Shown piece by piece: positions 9,454 to 18,785 of a stretch of 64,000 bases of DNA. Position numbers and translations under genes: made by a program. Every line of letters starts with the position of its first letter. Position 1 is the first letter of the stretch. The DNA is from Bufo bufo (lineage: Eukaryota; Chordata; Amphibia; Anura; Bufonidae): the NCBI RefSeq assembly GCF_905171765.1, contig NC_053392.1:38200956-38264955 (forward strand), written 5' to 3'. The notes beneath the pieces are model-generated. The model saw only the letters and a program-made list of their open reading frames with translations. It was not told the DNA's origin and made no database searches.

Positions 9454-12400
9454 ATGGCTAATAATGGTATAAAGATCCTCTCAGCAAATGTTAAAGGTTT
9501 GAATAGCCCTTTTAAGCGCTCCACATACTGGAACGAAGTGAGGAGACAGAGAGCTGATATTATTTGCATTCAGGAGTCTCACCTTAATGAGGAGGACTCC
9601 CGCAGATTCTGTCACCCCTCTTTCCCACACATCTTTATGTCTCCAGCTACAAAAAAAAAGAGAGGTGTGATTATAGGTTTTAAAAACACTGTCGCCTTTC
9701 AATGTCACAATATTTTAATAGACAAGGAGGGTAGATATATTATAATCATTTGTGACATAAATAACTCTAGATACACGATAGTAAATCTCTATGCTCCAAA
9801 TTCTGATCAAATAAATTTTATCAAGAGCACCATTAAAATAGCTCAAGAATCCAAACAAGGTTCTCTACTGGTTTGCGGGGACTTTAATATGTGCCCTGAT
9901 TCTTCAATTGATAGGCTCCCAGCTCACCCCCCTTCCAATAAATCCGCTCACCTACAAGATTTTTTATTTCAGGAAGGTCTTCATGATATTTGGAGAGTAC
10001 ATCATGCAAATGAAAAAGACTTTACGTTCTTTTCACATCCGCACAGTACATACTCTAGAATTGATCTGTTTATCTCAGATAAATGGCTCCTCCAAAAAGT
10101 ACTAGATGTATCCATTTCTAACATCACATGGTCAGACCATGCATTTATAACCCTCATACTAGATGACATGTACAATAGAGTATACTCCCCTTGGAGACTT
10201 AACAACTCATTACTCCAGAATTCTATTATTCGTGTGGATGTGGAAAACTCGCTTAAAGAATATTTTATGACTAATGATAATAATTCAATATCAGATACCA
10301 GACTTTGGAGTGCACACAAGGCGTTCATTAGAGGGATACTACTAAAACATGCGGCCATCCAAAAGAGAAAGAGAAAGAAAACCCTAGATAAACTATTAGC
10401 TGACATTAAATCCCTAGAGGACTCCTTTAAATCCTCTCTAGACCCGAAAACTCTTAGCAAGTTAAAAACGGCCAGACACCACCTATACCTGCACCTTCAT
10501 GAAAAACATGAATTCCATCTGCGTAAAATCAAATCAGACCATTATTCGCAAGGTAACAAAGCTTCAAAAATCCTGGCAAATAGAATAAAAAAAAGAGAAG
10601 TTAAAACTAGAATCCCCTTTTTGTATGACACTCAAGGCAAAAAATTATTTAACCCCAAACATATAGCAGAGGAATTCGCAAACTACTATGCAAACTTATA
10701 CAACTTAGGAAGCTCAGCGGACATTCTTCAACCCACTTCTGATTATATCAATGAGTTTCTTGATGGTGTTTCCCTTCCATCATTAACACCAACTCAAAAT
10801 CAAACTCTGAATGCTGAAATCACACACTCAGAAATCTCTGAAGCAATTCACTCCCTCAAAAATAACAAATCCCCTGGACCCGACGGTCTCACAAATGAGT
10901 ATTATAAGACTTTTTCACATATTTTAAACCCTTTCCTAAATAGAACCTTTAATTCAATAGCAGCACAAAAGTCAATCCCAAAAGACATGTTAAATGCACT
11001 GATCATAACCCTCCCAAAACCTGGTAAACCAGCAGACACTCCAGCTAATTTCAGACCCATATCACTTTTAAACTCTGATATAAAGATTTTTGCAAAAATA
11101 CTCGCAAAAAGGCTATCTAACATTTTGCCCTCCTTAATCTCTAACAATCAGATAGGCTTTGTTTCTAATAGGCAATCGTCAGATGGCACTAGAAGGTTTA
11201 TAGACTTATTGGATGTGACATACTCTACCCGAACTCCTTCTCTGCTTCTATCCCTAGATGCAGAGAAGGCATTTGATAGAATACACTGGGATTATTTTCA
11301 CGCAACATTAAAAAAGTTTGGATTTGGGGATTTTTACCTATCTGCAGTAATGTCTTTATACTCTAATCCAAGTGCCTCTATATATTCGTCCAGTTTTCTT
11401 TCTGCTCCATTTAATATTAAGAATGGAACCAGACAAGGATGTCCTATGTCGCCCTTGATATTTGCGCTCGCAATGGAACCTTTCGCAGAGCATATTAGAT
11501 CCTCTTCGCTTATTAAAGGGATAAAAGTAGGGGAAGTAGACCATCGCATAGGTCTTTTTGCAGACGATGTCTTAATTATTACGTCTAATCCAATTATGGC
11601 TCTACCTGCCATTAATGATATTATTTCCATGTTTGGTAAAGCTTCCTTCTATAAAGTAAATGTAAATAAATCTCAAATTCTGGACTTGGGCTTACCCCCA
11701 ACTACTAGGCGTCTAATTTCCAGGCTATATAAATTTCCCTGGGCAAAGGAGTCCTTGACATATCTGGGTATTCAACTTGCCTTTCCCACTAACAAGCTAT
11801 TCAAGGTTAATTTTTGGCCCTTATATGATAAAATTAATAATTCCTTGAACAACCTAAGGATGGATTCCATCTCTTGGCTAGGAAGAATCGCTGCATTAAA
11901 AATGGTTATTCTACCCAAAATTATCTACATGTTTCGTAATATTCCTATCTCCATTCCCTCTGGATACATGACTAAGCTCCAATCACTAATTAATCGCCAC
12001 ATTTGGGGTAAACTTAGACCCAGAGTGAAAACTCTCATACTTAACAAACCACTCAAAACAGGAGGTCTGAATTTACCTTCTATTAAACACTACTATGCCT
12101 CATCTATACTTGACCAACTGAGATACTTGCTCAAAGATGACACTAAAAAAAAATGGGTAGCAATAGAAAAAACTATTATGGGCTCCTACAACATAAACTT
12201 GCGTCTTTCCGCTTCAGCGGCTTTTGGCATCAAAAATAACTCTCCATTAGTAACATTGACAGCAATACTAAACACCTGGTATTCTGTTGCCAGAATAGAT
12301 AAACTAATTAATACCTCATTCTCTTCAATGCCTTTGAAGGTTTGTGAACTAGCTATCCCAGACATTCGACTAGATAATTGGTCTGAGTTAGGCATTAGTG

Positions 12401-13296
12401 AAGTCAAACAATTATGGAAGGATGATGTGTTTGTAGAGTTTGCCCAACTGCATAAAGACTTTAATATTCCCAATTCAGATTTTTATAAATATCTAAGGTT
12501 GAGACACTTACTGAAATCTCCAAGAAATTTTACACATAAGACAAATAATCAAGCTTTTTTACAATGGATTCACATGTCCCAAAAATTGGACAAAGGTATT
12601 ACTAAGGGCTATATTTTACTGAAAGAGTCATACGTTAACCCCTTACAACATACCCTAGACCTTTGGAACTATGAGCTAGGTTCTGCCCTATCGGAATCAG
12701 AATGGACTGAAGCCTTCACCTCTGTATCCAAGTTGTCTAAATGTTCTGACCATTTAGAAGGAGCAAGGAAAATACTATATAGATGGTATAGAACACCTGC
12801 ATATCTAAATAAAATCTTTCCCAATCTCTCTCCAGAATGTTGGAGATGCGGTCAAGTTCCGGGTAGTTTTCTGCATATGTGGTGGGATTGCCCGACTGTT
12901 AAAGTCTTATGGAATTCAATATTTAAATTCATCTCATCGTTAGCTTGTTACCCCATTGAACCTTCAGCTAAGATGGCTTTGCTGTCTGTAGGCCTGATAG
13001 ACCTTCCTTATCACTTTAGATCTATAGCTAGCCATTTAATATTTATAACTCGCTTGAAAATTGCTGCTTGTTGGAAATCTGGGAACCTCCCTAATGTTAA
13101 TAGGATTTGCAGATCCCTAGATAATAGCTGCTTATATGAAGGTTTATGGGCATCTTCTAAGAATACTAAGATAGCATTTCTGAAGAGATGGGAAGTCTGG
13201 TTGAACCACAAAAGATGTAATCTACCTCCGAATGCCTCCATTAGAGTGTATTTTTTTTTTTTTTTTTTTGACTCATGTCTATTGTATACAGCCTAA
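9454..13296 (+). CDS. L1 ORF2 endonuclease-reverse transcriptase (1280 aa)
   Basis: This protein nicks target DNA and reverse-transcribes LINE RNA. Residues 1-235 are an APE-like endonuclease with ILSANVKGLNSP, CIQESHL, VNLYAPNSDQ, CGDFN, RIDLFIS and SDHAFI, so the catalytic Asn, Glu, Asp and His positions are all present. The reverse transcriptase lies at about 470-760, with NNKSPGPDGLTNEYYK, LSLDAEKAFDRIHWDYF, GTRQGCPMSPLIFALAMEP and the catalytic FADD box (FADDVLIIT). Near residue 1130 the pattern CWRCGQVPG...H...WDC matches the L1 C-terminal Cys/His cluster. The last ~20 residues come from a T-run (13251-13269) that may have shifted the original C-terminus. Confidence 0.93.
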   Translation: MANNGIKILSANVKGLNSPFKRSTYWNEVRRQRADIICIQESHLNEEDSRRFCHPSFPHIFMSPATKKKRGVIIGFKNTVAFQCHNILIDKEGRYIIIICDINNSRYTIVNLYAPNSDQINFIKSTIKIAQESKQGSLLVCGDFNMCPDSSIDRLPAHPPSNKSAHLQDFLFQEGLHDIWRVHHANEKDFTFFSHPHSTYSRIDLFISDKWLLQKVLDVSISNITWSDHAFITLILDDMYNRVYSPWRLNNSLLQNSIIRVDVENSLKEYFMTNDNNSISDTRLWSAHKAFIRGILLKHAAIQKRKRKKTLDKLLADIKSLEDSFKSSLDPKTLSKLKTARHHLYLHLHEKHEFHLRKIKSDHYSQGNKASKILANRIKKREVKTRIPFLYDTQGKKLFNPKHIAEEFANYYANLYNLGSSADILQPTSDYINEFLDGVSLPSLTPTQNQTLNAEITHSEISEAIHSLKNNKSPGPDGLTNEYYKTFSHILNPFLNRTFNSIAAQKSIPKDMLNALIITLPKPGKPADTPANFRPISLLNSDIKIFAKILAKRLSNILPSLISNNQIGFVSNRQSSDGTRRFIDLLDVTYSTRTPSLLLSLDAEKAFDRIHWDYFHATLKKFGFGDFYLSAVMSLYSNPSASIYSSSFLSAPFNIKNGTRQGCPMSPLIFALAMEPFAEHIRSSSLIKGIKVGEVDHRIGLFADDVLIITSNPIMALPAINDIISMFGKASFYKVNVNKSQILDLGLPPTTRRLISRLYKFPWAKESLTYLGIQLAFPTNKLFKVNFWPLYDKINNSLNNLRMDSISWLGRIAALKMVILPKIIYMFRNIPISIPSGYMTKLQSLINRHIWGKLRPRVKTLILNKPLKTGGLNLPSIKHYYASSILDQLRYLLKDDTKKKWVAIEKTIMGSYNINLRLSASAAFGIKNNSPLVTLTAILNTWYSVARIDKLINTSFSSMPLKVCELAIPDIRLDNWSELGISEVKQLWKDDVFVEFAQLHKDFNIPNSDFYKYLRLRHLLKSPRNFTHKTNNQAFLQWIHMSQKLDKGITKGYILLKESYVNPLQHTLDLWNYELGSALSESEWTEAFTSVSKLSKCSDHLEGARKILYRWYRTPAYLNKIFPNLSPECWRCGQVPGSFLHMWWDCPTVKVLWNSIFKFISSLACYPIEPSAKMALLSVGLIDLPYHFRSIASHLIFITRLKIAACWKSGNLPNVNRICRSLDNSCLYEGLWASSKNTKIAFLKRWEVWLNHKRCNLPPNASIRVYFFFFFFDSCLLYTA

Positions 13297-13495
13297 ACAA
13301 ATATCTATTTTATCTTCTTGCTTCTTTATATGTACCCGTACAACCTTTCTACCTTTACAAGTTAAATATTGGCATCCGTAAGCTGTGAAAAATTTTAACT
13401 ACTGTACAGATATATATTTGCAAAAATGTTACCTATTTTAATATGTACATGTGATTGCTTTTATTTACTATGTAACCTATTGTTATAAAATCCTT

Positions 13496-13532
13496 CAATA
13501 AAAAACTATTGTTCAAAAAAAAAAAAAAAAAA
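13496..13532 (+). terminator. L1 polyadenylation signal and poly-A tail
   Basis: An aataaa-like signal (caataaaaaac, about 13496-13506) is followed by attgttc and an uninterrupted A-run. The A-run ends at the start of the 7-bp target duplication, marking the 3' end of the LINE transcript. Confidence 0.8.
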
Positions 13533-13714
13533 AAGGTCTAAGTTGTGGGCATGTTCTACAAATTAAATGAGGCAAATCCACAAACAATCCATGTTAATTC
13601 AAGGGGGTGAGGCAACAAAAAAAGAACGAAGTCAAGGGGGGTGAATATTTTTGCTTAGCACTGTATACATTACAAAGTGTTGGCAAAACATACAAAAGTT
13701 ATTTTCGTATGTAC

Positions 13715-13904
13715 CTGGGCATTTTCCGTCCCGGATTCTTTTAATAAAACGGGGCTGTCTTCTCTTCATGTCTGACCATTTTTTCTATAATGGCCAGACG
13801 GCGGTGTTTGCGACCCATTTGGCACCACATTTCATCAACTCCCGCACAATCCTCTGTTTCTCGGCGTGGGACCGGGTGCGGTCGTAGCCCCGAGCCAACA
13901 TCCG
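13715..13904 (-). pseudogene. Candidate Myb/SANT-like DNA-binding exon with one premature stop
   Basis: On the minus strand the acceptor ttttctcttgcag precedes codon CGG at 13902-13904, and the donor cccag|gtacat follows at 13715. In the phase dictated by the candidate first exon, the frame reads RMLARGYDRTRSHAEKQRIV, then RELMKCGAKWVANTAVWPL, then TAG, then KKWSDMKRRQPRFIKRIRDG. The KKWSDMKRR segment is typical of the third helix of the Myb_DNA-bind_5 type domain found in NAIF1-like and Harbinger-associated proteins. The single TAG could arise by one C-to-T change. It is called a pseudogene exon because of that stop; the splice sites are good. Confidence 0.5.
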
Positions 13905-14283
13905 CTGCAAGAGAAAAATGCAAGCATATAATCCCAATTTTTAACAATAATATTGAAAATAATTTACTCAAGTAAACTGCAAAAAGTATTTAATGCTTTG
14001 AGGTGGAAATATTAGATTTAGGCCGCCTGCACACGGGCGTGTTTTTTCAAAATTAAGGACCGTACAAACCCTTCCTGCAGAGTGGACAAGCGCACGGCAT
14101 CATTGGTTGCTATGACGACGTGCGCTTCCGGCCACCACCGCTGTACTGTGATACACTTGTATGAGCTATACAAGTGTATTACTGTACAGTGGTGGCGGCA
14201 TGAAGCGCACGGCGTCATAGCGAGTTAGCAACCAATGACGCCATGCGCTCGTCCACTCTGCAGGACGGCAGGCCGGGTTTGTA

Positions 14284-15839
14284 CAGTCGTGGCCAAAAGT
14301 TTTAAGAATGACACAAATATTAGTTTTCACAAAGTTTGCTGCTAAACTGCTTTTAGATCTTTGTTTCAGTTGTTTCTGTGATGTAGTGAAATATAATTAC
14401 ACGCACTTCATACGTTTCAAAGGCTTTTATCGACAATTACATGACATTTATGCAAAGAGTCAGTATTTGCAATGTTGGCCCTTCTTTTTCAGGACCTCTG
14501 CAATTCGACTGGGCATGCTCTCAATCAACTTCTGGGCCAATTCCTGACTGATAGCAAACCATTCTTTCATAATCACTCTTTGGAGTTTGTCAGAATTAGT
14601 GGGCTTTTGTTTGTCCACCCGCCTCTTGAGGATTGACCACAAGTTCTCAATGGGATTAAGATCTGGGGAGTTTCCAGGCCATGGACCCAAAATGTCAACG
14701 TTTTGGTCCCCGAGCCAGTTAGTTATCACTTTTGCCTTATGGCACGGTGCTCCATCGTGCTGGAAAATGCATTGTTCTTCACCAAACTGTTGTTGGATTG
14801 TTGGAAGAAGTTGCTGTTGGAGGGTGTTTTGGTACCATTCTTTATTCATGGCTGTGTTTTTGGGCAAAATTGTGAGTGAGCCCACTCCCTTGGATGAGAA
14901 GCAACCCCACACATGAATGGTCTCAGGATGCTTTACTATTGGCATGACACAGGACTGAGGTAGCGCTCACCTTTTCTTCTCTGGACAAGCCTTTTTCCAG
15001 ATGCCCCAAACAATCGGAAAGAGGCTTCATCGGAGAATATGACTTTGCCACAGTCCTCAGCAGTCCATTCACCATACTTTCTGCAGAAGATCAATCTGTC
15101 CCTGATGTTTTTTTTGGAGAGAAGTGGCTTCTTTGCTGCCCTTCTTGACACCAGGCCATCTTCCAAAAGTCTTCGCCCCACTGTGCGTGCAGATGCACTC
15201 ACACCTGCCTGCTGCCATTCCTGAGCAAGCTCTGCACTGGTGGCACTCCGATCCCACAGCTGAATCCTCTTCAGGAGACGATCCTGCCACTTGCTGGACT
15301 TTCTTGGATGCCCTGAAGCCTTCTTAACAAGAATTGAACCTCTTTCCTTGAAGTTCTTGATGATCCTATAAATTGTTGATTGAGGTGCAATCTTAGTAGT
15401 CACAATATCCTTGCCTGTGAAGCCATTTTTACGCAACGCAATGATGGCTGCACGCGTTTATTTGCAGGTCACCATGGTTAACAATGGAAGAACAATGATT
15501 TCAAGCATCACCCTCCTTTTAACATGTCAAGTCTGCCATTTTAACCCAATCAGCCTGACATAATGATCTCCAGCCTTGTGCTCGTCAACATTCTCACCTG
15601 AGTTAACAAGACGATTACTGAAATGATCTCAGCAGGTCCTTTAATGACAGCAATGAAATGCAGTGGAAAGTTTTTTATGGGATTAAGTTAATTTTCATGG
15701 CAAAGAAGGACTATGCAATTAATCTGATCACTCTTCATAACATTCTGGAGTATATGCAAATTGCTATTATAAAAACTTAAGCAGCAACTTTTCCAATTTC
15801 CAATATTTATGTAATTCTCAAAACTTTTGGCCACGACTG
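14284..15839 (-). mobile_element. Nearly complete Tc1/mariner transposon
   Basis: The termini are perfect inverted repeats beginning CAGTCGTGGCCAAAAGTTTT at 14284 and ending with its complement at 15839. They are flanked by TA (14282-14283 and 15840-15841), the Tc1/mariner target duplication. The length is 1556 bp, normal for the superfamily. One transposase frame lies on the minus strand and is broken only by one early stop and one frameshift, so this is a relatively young copy. Confidence 0.92.
14460..15475 (-). pseudogene. Tc1-like transposase with DD35E-type spacing (one stop, one frameshift)
   Basis: The minus-strand ATG at 15475 opens the frame, but a TAA follows at codon 6. From there the reading is open through the bipartite HTH region (KNGFTGKDIVTTKIAPQSTI, then KKASGHPRKSSKWQDRLLKR) and the first catalytic Asp (VIFSDEASFRLFG). 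A frameshift near 14940 leads to the second frame, which carries WGCFSSKGVGSLTILP, the second Asp in FQHDGAPCHKA and the Glu in NSPDLNPIENLW. Counting gives 35 residues between the second Asp and the Glu, rather than the 34 of classical Tc1. It ends in KKKGQHCKY. Only two lesions separate it from an intact gene. Confidence 0.9.
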
Positions 15840-15889
15840 TACAGTCCGTAGTTGTGAAAAAACACGCCCGTGTGCATGCGGCCTTACTG

Positions 15890-16435
15890 TTACGGTTAGA
15901 AGATGGGATTGTATTACGACTGTATGTGGGTGGGGTCTGAGCTATCAGATACTGTCCAGCTAAGCAGAGATGTACCTGTCTAGTGAAGTGACGGTACGGT
16001 ATGGGGTGTACAGCTGGTTTGCCTCCCCGGGATGCACCCTGGGTAACTCTAAATGAACCAGCAAATACTGGCGGTCTGACAAAGAAAACATAGTGTGTGT
16101 TTGCGGTATATAGTGTGTGTGTGTGCGGTATATCGTGTGTGTGTGTGTGCGGAATATAGTGTGTGGCATGACAATGGATGTGCAATGTGCATGTTAAATC
16201 TATTTCTCTGCTGTCCATACAAATATGCTACTAACATAGTGGGTGTGATGTCACAAGAATACTTAGTGCAAAAATCAATAATATCTAGTGAGACCTTATA
16301 AAATGTGAAGTTTTGTGCACTTAAGAAAAATTAGAATCGCAGAAGGTCGCTCTGGCGTTTATGCATATAAAGTGATTATTCAGACATGCAGGTGAAATGT
16401 AATCAAATACACTACTTTAATGTAAGATTACTTAC
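15890..16435. other. Non-coding region with a GTGTGT-rich microsatellite
   Basis: From 16090 to 16165 the phrase tatagtgtgtgtgtgcgg recurs three to four times with variable GT number, a microsatellite. The rest shows no coding frame or recognised repeat. It would be intron 1 of the candidate minus-strand gene. Confidence 0.55.
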
Positions 16436-16492
16436 AGTCACCAGGTGTTCTTCCTCTTCCTCGTTGAACTTCGCTCCAACCATCGCATCCAT
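16436..16492 (-). pseudogene. Candidate first coding exon of the Myb/SANT-like gene
   Basis: On the minus strand an ATG at 16490-16492 starts a 19-codon frame, MDAMVGAKFNEEEEEHLVT, ending exactly at a strong donor ACT|GTAAGTAA. The pattern F-N-x-E-E-x-x-x-L-V is the usual opening of Myb/SANT-like domains (helix 1). It ends in phase 0, matching the acceptor of the candidate exon at 13904. On length alone it could be chance. The donor quality, the domain-like start and the phase agreement with two further segments argue for a real exon. The gene as a whole carries at least one nonsense codon. Confidence 0.45.
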
Positions 16493-16689
16493 CTAATTGC
16501 TAGCTGGTGCAAACCAGTTGCTGTAGACCACGCCTTCAGAACACATGTGCTCTTGCGATTAATATTTTGCCGAAATTTCGCCGATAAAAAAAGAATGCTT
16601 GTCGATCGCAAATTTACTTAATACTTCTGGTATGTCAGTGTCCATGTTGTGGGACTATGTGTGCGCATCTACTAAGTATTATGTGCCTG

Positions 16690-16829
16690 CAAATATGACC
16701 TGGAGGTTTCTCATGTTCGCATGCTATTAAAATTAATGGGACCCGCCGCGAACCTGTGGTTCGCGAACATTTGAGCGAGTTCGAGCAATCGCATTCGCGA
16801 ACCGTCCCATCAGATGTTCATCCATCACT
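16690..16829. repeat. MITE fragment with GTTCGCGAAC motifs
   Basis: The segment contains the perfect palindrome ggttcgcgaac and ends with cagatgttcatccatcacta, a right-end sequence. The left end is missing. It abuts a gypsy gag fragment. Confidence 0.4.
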
Positions 16830-17010
16830 ACTCTCTATAGCTGAGTCTAGATTAAGGCAGATTCAGCAAGGAGATCGGTCAGCGAAGGTTTATTGTTCAG
16901 AGTTTCGATGTTGGACCACAGATACTTGGTGGAATGACACGTTCTTGCCAGGGGCTGTCAGAGAAAGTAAAAGATGAGACTCCTATATCCCTTGAGGAGG
17001 CTATGTTGCT
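16830..17010 (+). pseudogene. Ty3/gypsy gag fragment
   Basis: The frame at about 16836-16975 reads AESRLRQIQQGDRSAKVYCS, then EFRCWTTDTWWNDTFLPGAV. This is a retrotransposon gag (capsid-type) segment related to the gag of the gypsy elements at 19634-24827 and 54681-64000. It is truncated on the left, shifts frame near 16970, and is cut on the right by the palindromic MITE at 17015. Confidence 0.75.
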
Positions 17011-17014
17011 ATTA

Positions 17015-17414
17015 GGGATGAACAAATTGACTTCAGATGAAACATCCGAAGTCGATTCGTATAAAACTTAATTTCAATACTGTACGGAGCGAGCGCTTTG
17101 TAGAGTATTAGAATGTATTGGCTCCGATGAGCCGAAGTTATTACTTTGCGAAGTCTCACGAGACTTCGCATAATAACTTCAGAAATTGATTTATACTGAA
17201 AAAAATCTTACAAGATACCATTTGGAGTTCGGGAAATGTTTTTTTACAGTATAAATCAATTTCTGAAGTTATTACGCGAAGTCTCGCGAGACTTCGCAAA
17301 GTAATAACTTCGGCTCATCGGAGCCAATACAGAGCGCTCGCTCCGTACAGTATTGAAACAAAGTTTTATGCAAATCGACTTTGGATGTTTCATCCGAAGT
17401 GAATTCGCTCATCA
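17015..17414. mobile_element. 400-bp foldback MITE inserted in the gypsy relic
   Basis: The whole element is an imperfect palindrome centred near 17215, with arms of about 190 bp. Shared arm segments include gatgaaacatccgaagtcga, ggagcgagcgct, ggctccgatgagccgaagtt, cgaagtctc.cgagacttcg and ataaatcaatttctgaagtt. The ends are gggatga.c.aattgactt and its complement ending ctcatc. The flanking gag frame continues on the right. It would fold into a single long hairpin as RNA or single-stranded DNA. Confidence 0.8.
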
Positions 17415-17415
17415 G

Positions 17416-18785
17416 GTTGGTCCTTCTGGGGCTCGCCGTAAGCCTGGGGTTTGTTTTTTCTGTGGGGTCAGAGGGGTCATTTCATTGGAGCTTGTCCATC
17501 CATACCCAAAAATAAGAAAACTTCAGAAAACTACCCCAGGTTGTGCGGAGGATGGCAACCTGGGTGTATACATCTCCTCCATACAAACGTCTCAGTTTGT
17601 TTTGCCAGCTATGGTAGTATCGAAAAATAAAACTGAGACGATTTCTGTGGGGCGAGGATCAATTTGGTGGATGCCCGATTTGTTTGGACTCTGGGTTTTT
17701 CTTTTAGTCCTTTAGCTAGATCTATCCCTATATTCGCTATCGACTGCTCTTTCTTAGGGGAACCTAATACACATGGTACATAACATACATCTTCGGGTGG
17801 TGGCCCTCCATAATGAGTTCATTTCTTTCTATATCCTTGAAGGTCTTCCTACTCCTATGGTCTTTGGTCTTCTCTGGTTGGTAGCGCACAATCCTGTTGT
17901 TGATTGGCAGGCCAGGAAGATATTGGAATGGAGTAAGCATTGTAGGGACAATCGCTTAAGTAGCAGTTGCTCAGCCACCTCAATTACAACCTTACCAGCA
18001 ATTGTGTCCGACTTTGAAGAAGTTTTCTCTGAGAAGGGATGTCAGGAGTTACCACCCCATTGTCCCTATGATTGCCCGGTTAACCTGCTCTCTGGAGCAA
18101 AGTTACCTAAGATCAGGTTATATAATCTTTCTGGCCCGGAAAAACAAGCCATGAAGGACTATATTTCCGAGAGTTTGGCTAAAGGACATATCAGATCCCC
18201 TTCTTCACCCGTGGCTGCAGGGTTCTTCTTTGTGAAGAAGAAAGATGGGGCCTGCATCCTTGCCTAGATTTTCGTGAACTAAACTGATAACTATCCGAGA
18301 CCCCTATCCTCCTCTTCTCATTCACGACCTTTTTAATCAGATTGCTGGTGCGAAATGGTTTTCCAAAATGGATTTAAGGGGAGCCTACAATCTGATTCGC
18401 ATCAAAGAGGGGGATCAGTTAAAGACAATGTTTAACACTCCTGAGTGGCATTATGAAAACCTGGTCACGCCATTTGGCCTGTCTAATGCTCCTGCTGTCT
18501 TTCAACACTTTGTCAACTATATATTTTATCATCTTGTCGTCAGATTTGTGATGTTATATCTTGACAATATTTTGATCTGGAGACGCAGAAGGCACATGTC
18601 AGGCAGGTGTTGCAGATCTTACGGACGAATAAGTTATATGCTAAATAGGAGAAATGTGTATTCGATGTACAGGTGGTACAATTCCTGGGGTATCTGGTAT
18701 CAGCTTCGGGGTTCCGTATGGATCCAGAAAAGGTCAGCACATTTATAGAATGGGATCTTCCTGAGAACCTAAAACCTAAAAACTC
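17416..18785 (+). pseudogene. Ty3/gypsy gag-pol remnant (nucleocapsid, protease and RT pieces)
   Basis: The order matches a chromoviral gypsy element: a damaged zinc-knuckle region (GARRKPGVCFFCGVRGV, second half lost), a protease-linker segment with [18 protein letters not shown], then [20 protein letters not shown] and [20 protein letters not shown], then reverse transcriptase with [20 protein letters not shown] and [17 protein letters not shown]. The catalytic box reads YLDN instead of YLDD, and several frameshifts occur near 17720, 18267 and 18590. RNase H, integrase and LTRs are absent. It is closer in wording to the gypsy at 54681-64000 than to that at 19634. Confidence 0.85.

Larger units (their letters stand above)
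7777..13532 (+). mobile_element. Full-length L1-type LINE with two intact ORFs
   Basis: The element begins with GGGGGCGTGGCC at 7777 and ends in a poly-A tail (about 13515-13532) preceded by an aataaa-type signal near 13497. It is flanked by the 7-bp direct repeat AAGGTCT (7770-7776 and 13533-13539), as expected for target-primed reverse transcription. It carries an 80-bp leader, ORF1 (7859-8995), a 458-bp inter-ORF spacer and ORF2 (9454-13296). Both frames are uninterrupted, so this copy is young and may be competent. It lies inside the 3' end of a Tc1 relic. Confidence 0.92.
7150..13663 (+). mobile_element. 5'-truncated Tc1-like transposon split by an L1
   Basis: The left part (about 7150-7776) holds the C-terminal half of a Tc1 transposase and the start of its 3' non-coding end. 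The right part (13533-13663) continues that end and finishes with ggggggtgaata...gcactg before a TA at 13664-13665, the usual Tc1/mariner boundary. A full-length L1 (7777-13532) separates the two parts. The 5' half of the transposon, including its left terminal repeat, is missing. Confidence 0.8.
14020..15889. mobile_element. Palindromic MITE split by a Tc1 transposon
   Basis: The outer ends are aggccgcctgcacacgggcg at about 14020 and the inverted cgcccgtgtgcatgcggcct near 15889. The left part has a palindrome centred near 14167, with arms including tacacttgta / tacaagtgta and gcgcacggc. Removing the Tc1 copy (14284-15839) and one TA restores a continuous right end. It has no coding capacity, and its superfamily was not determined. 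Confidence 0.65.

Noticed and set aside
13741..13971. 76-codon minus-strand frame (MSKLFSILLLKIGIICLHF start)
   Set aside because: It crosses a good splice acceptor and uses a different phase from the candidate Myb/SANT-like exon. The KKWSDMKRR reading fits the family better despite its single stop.
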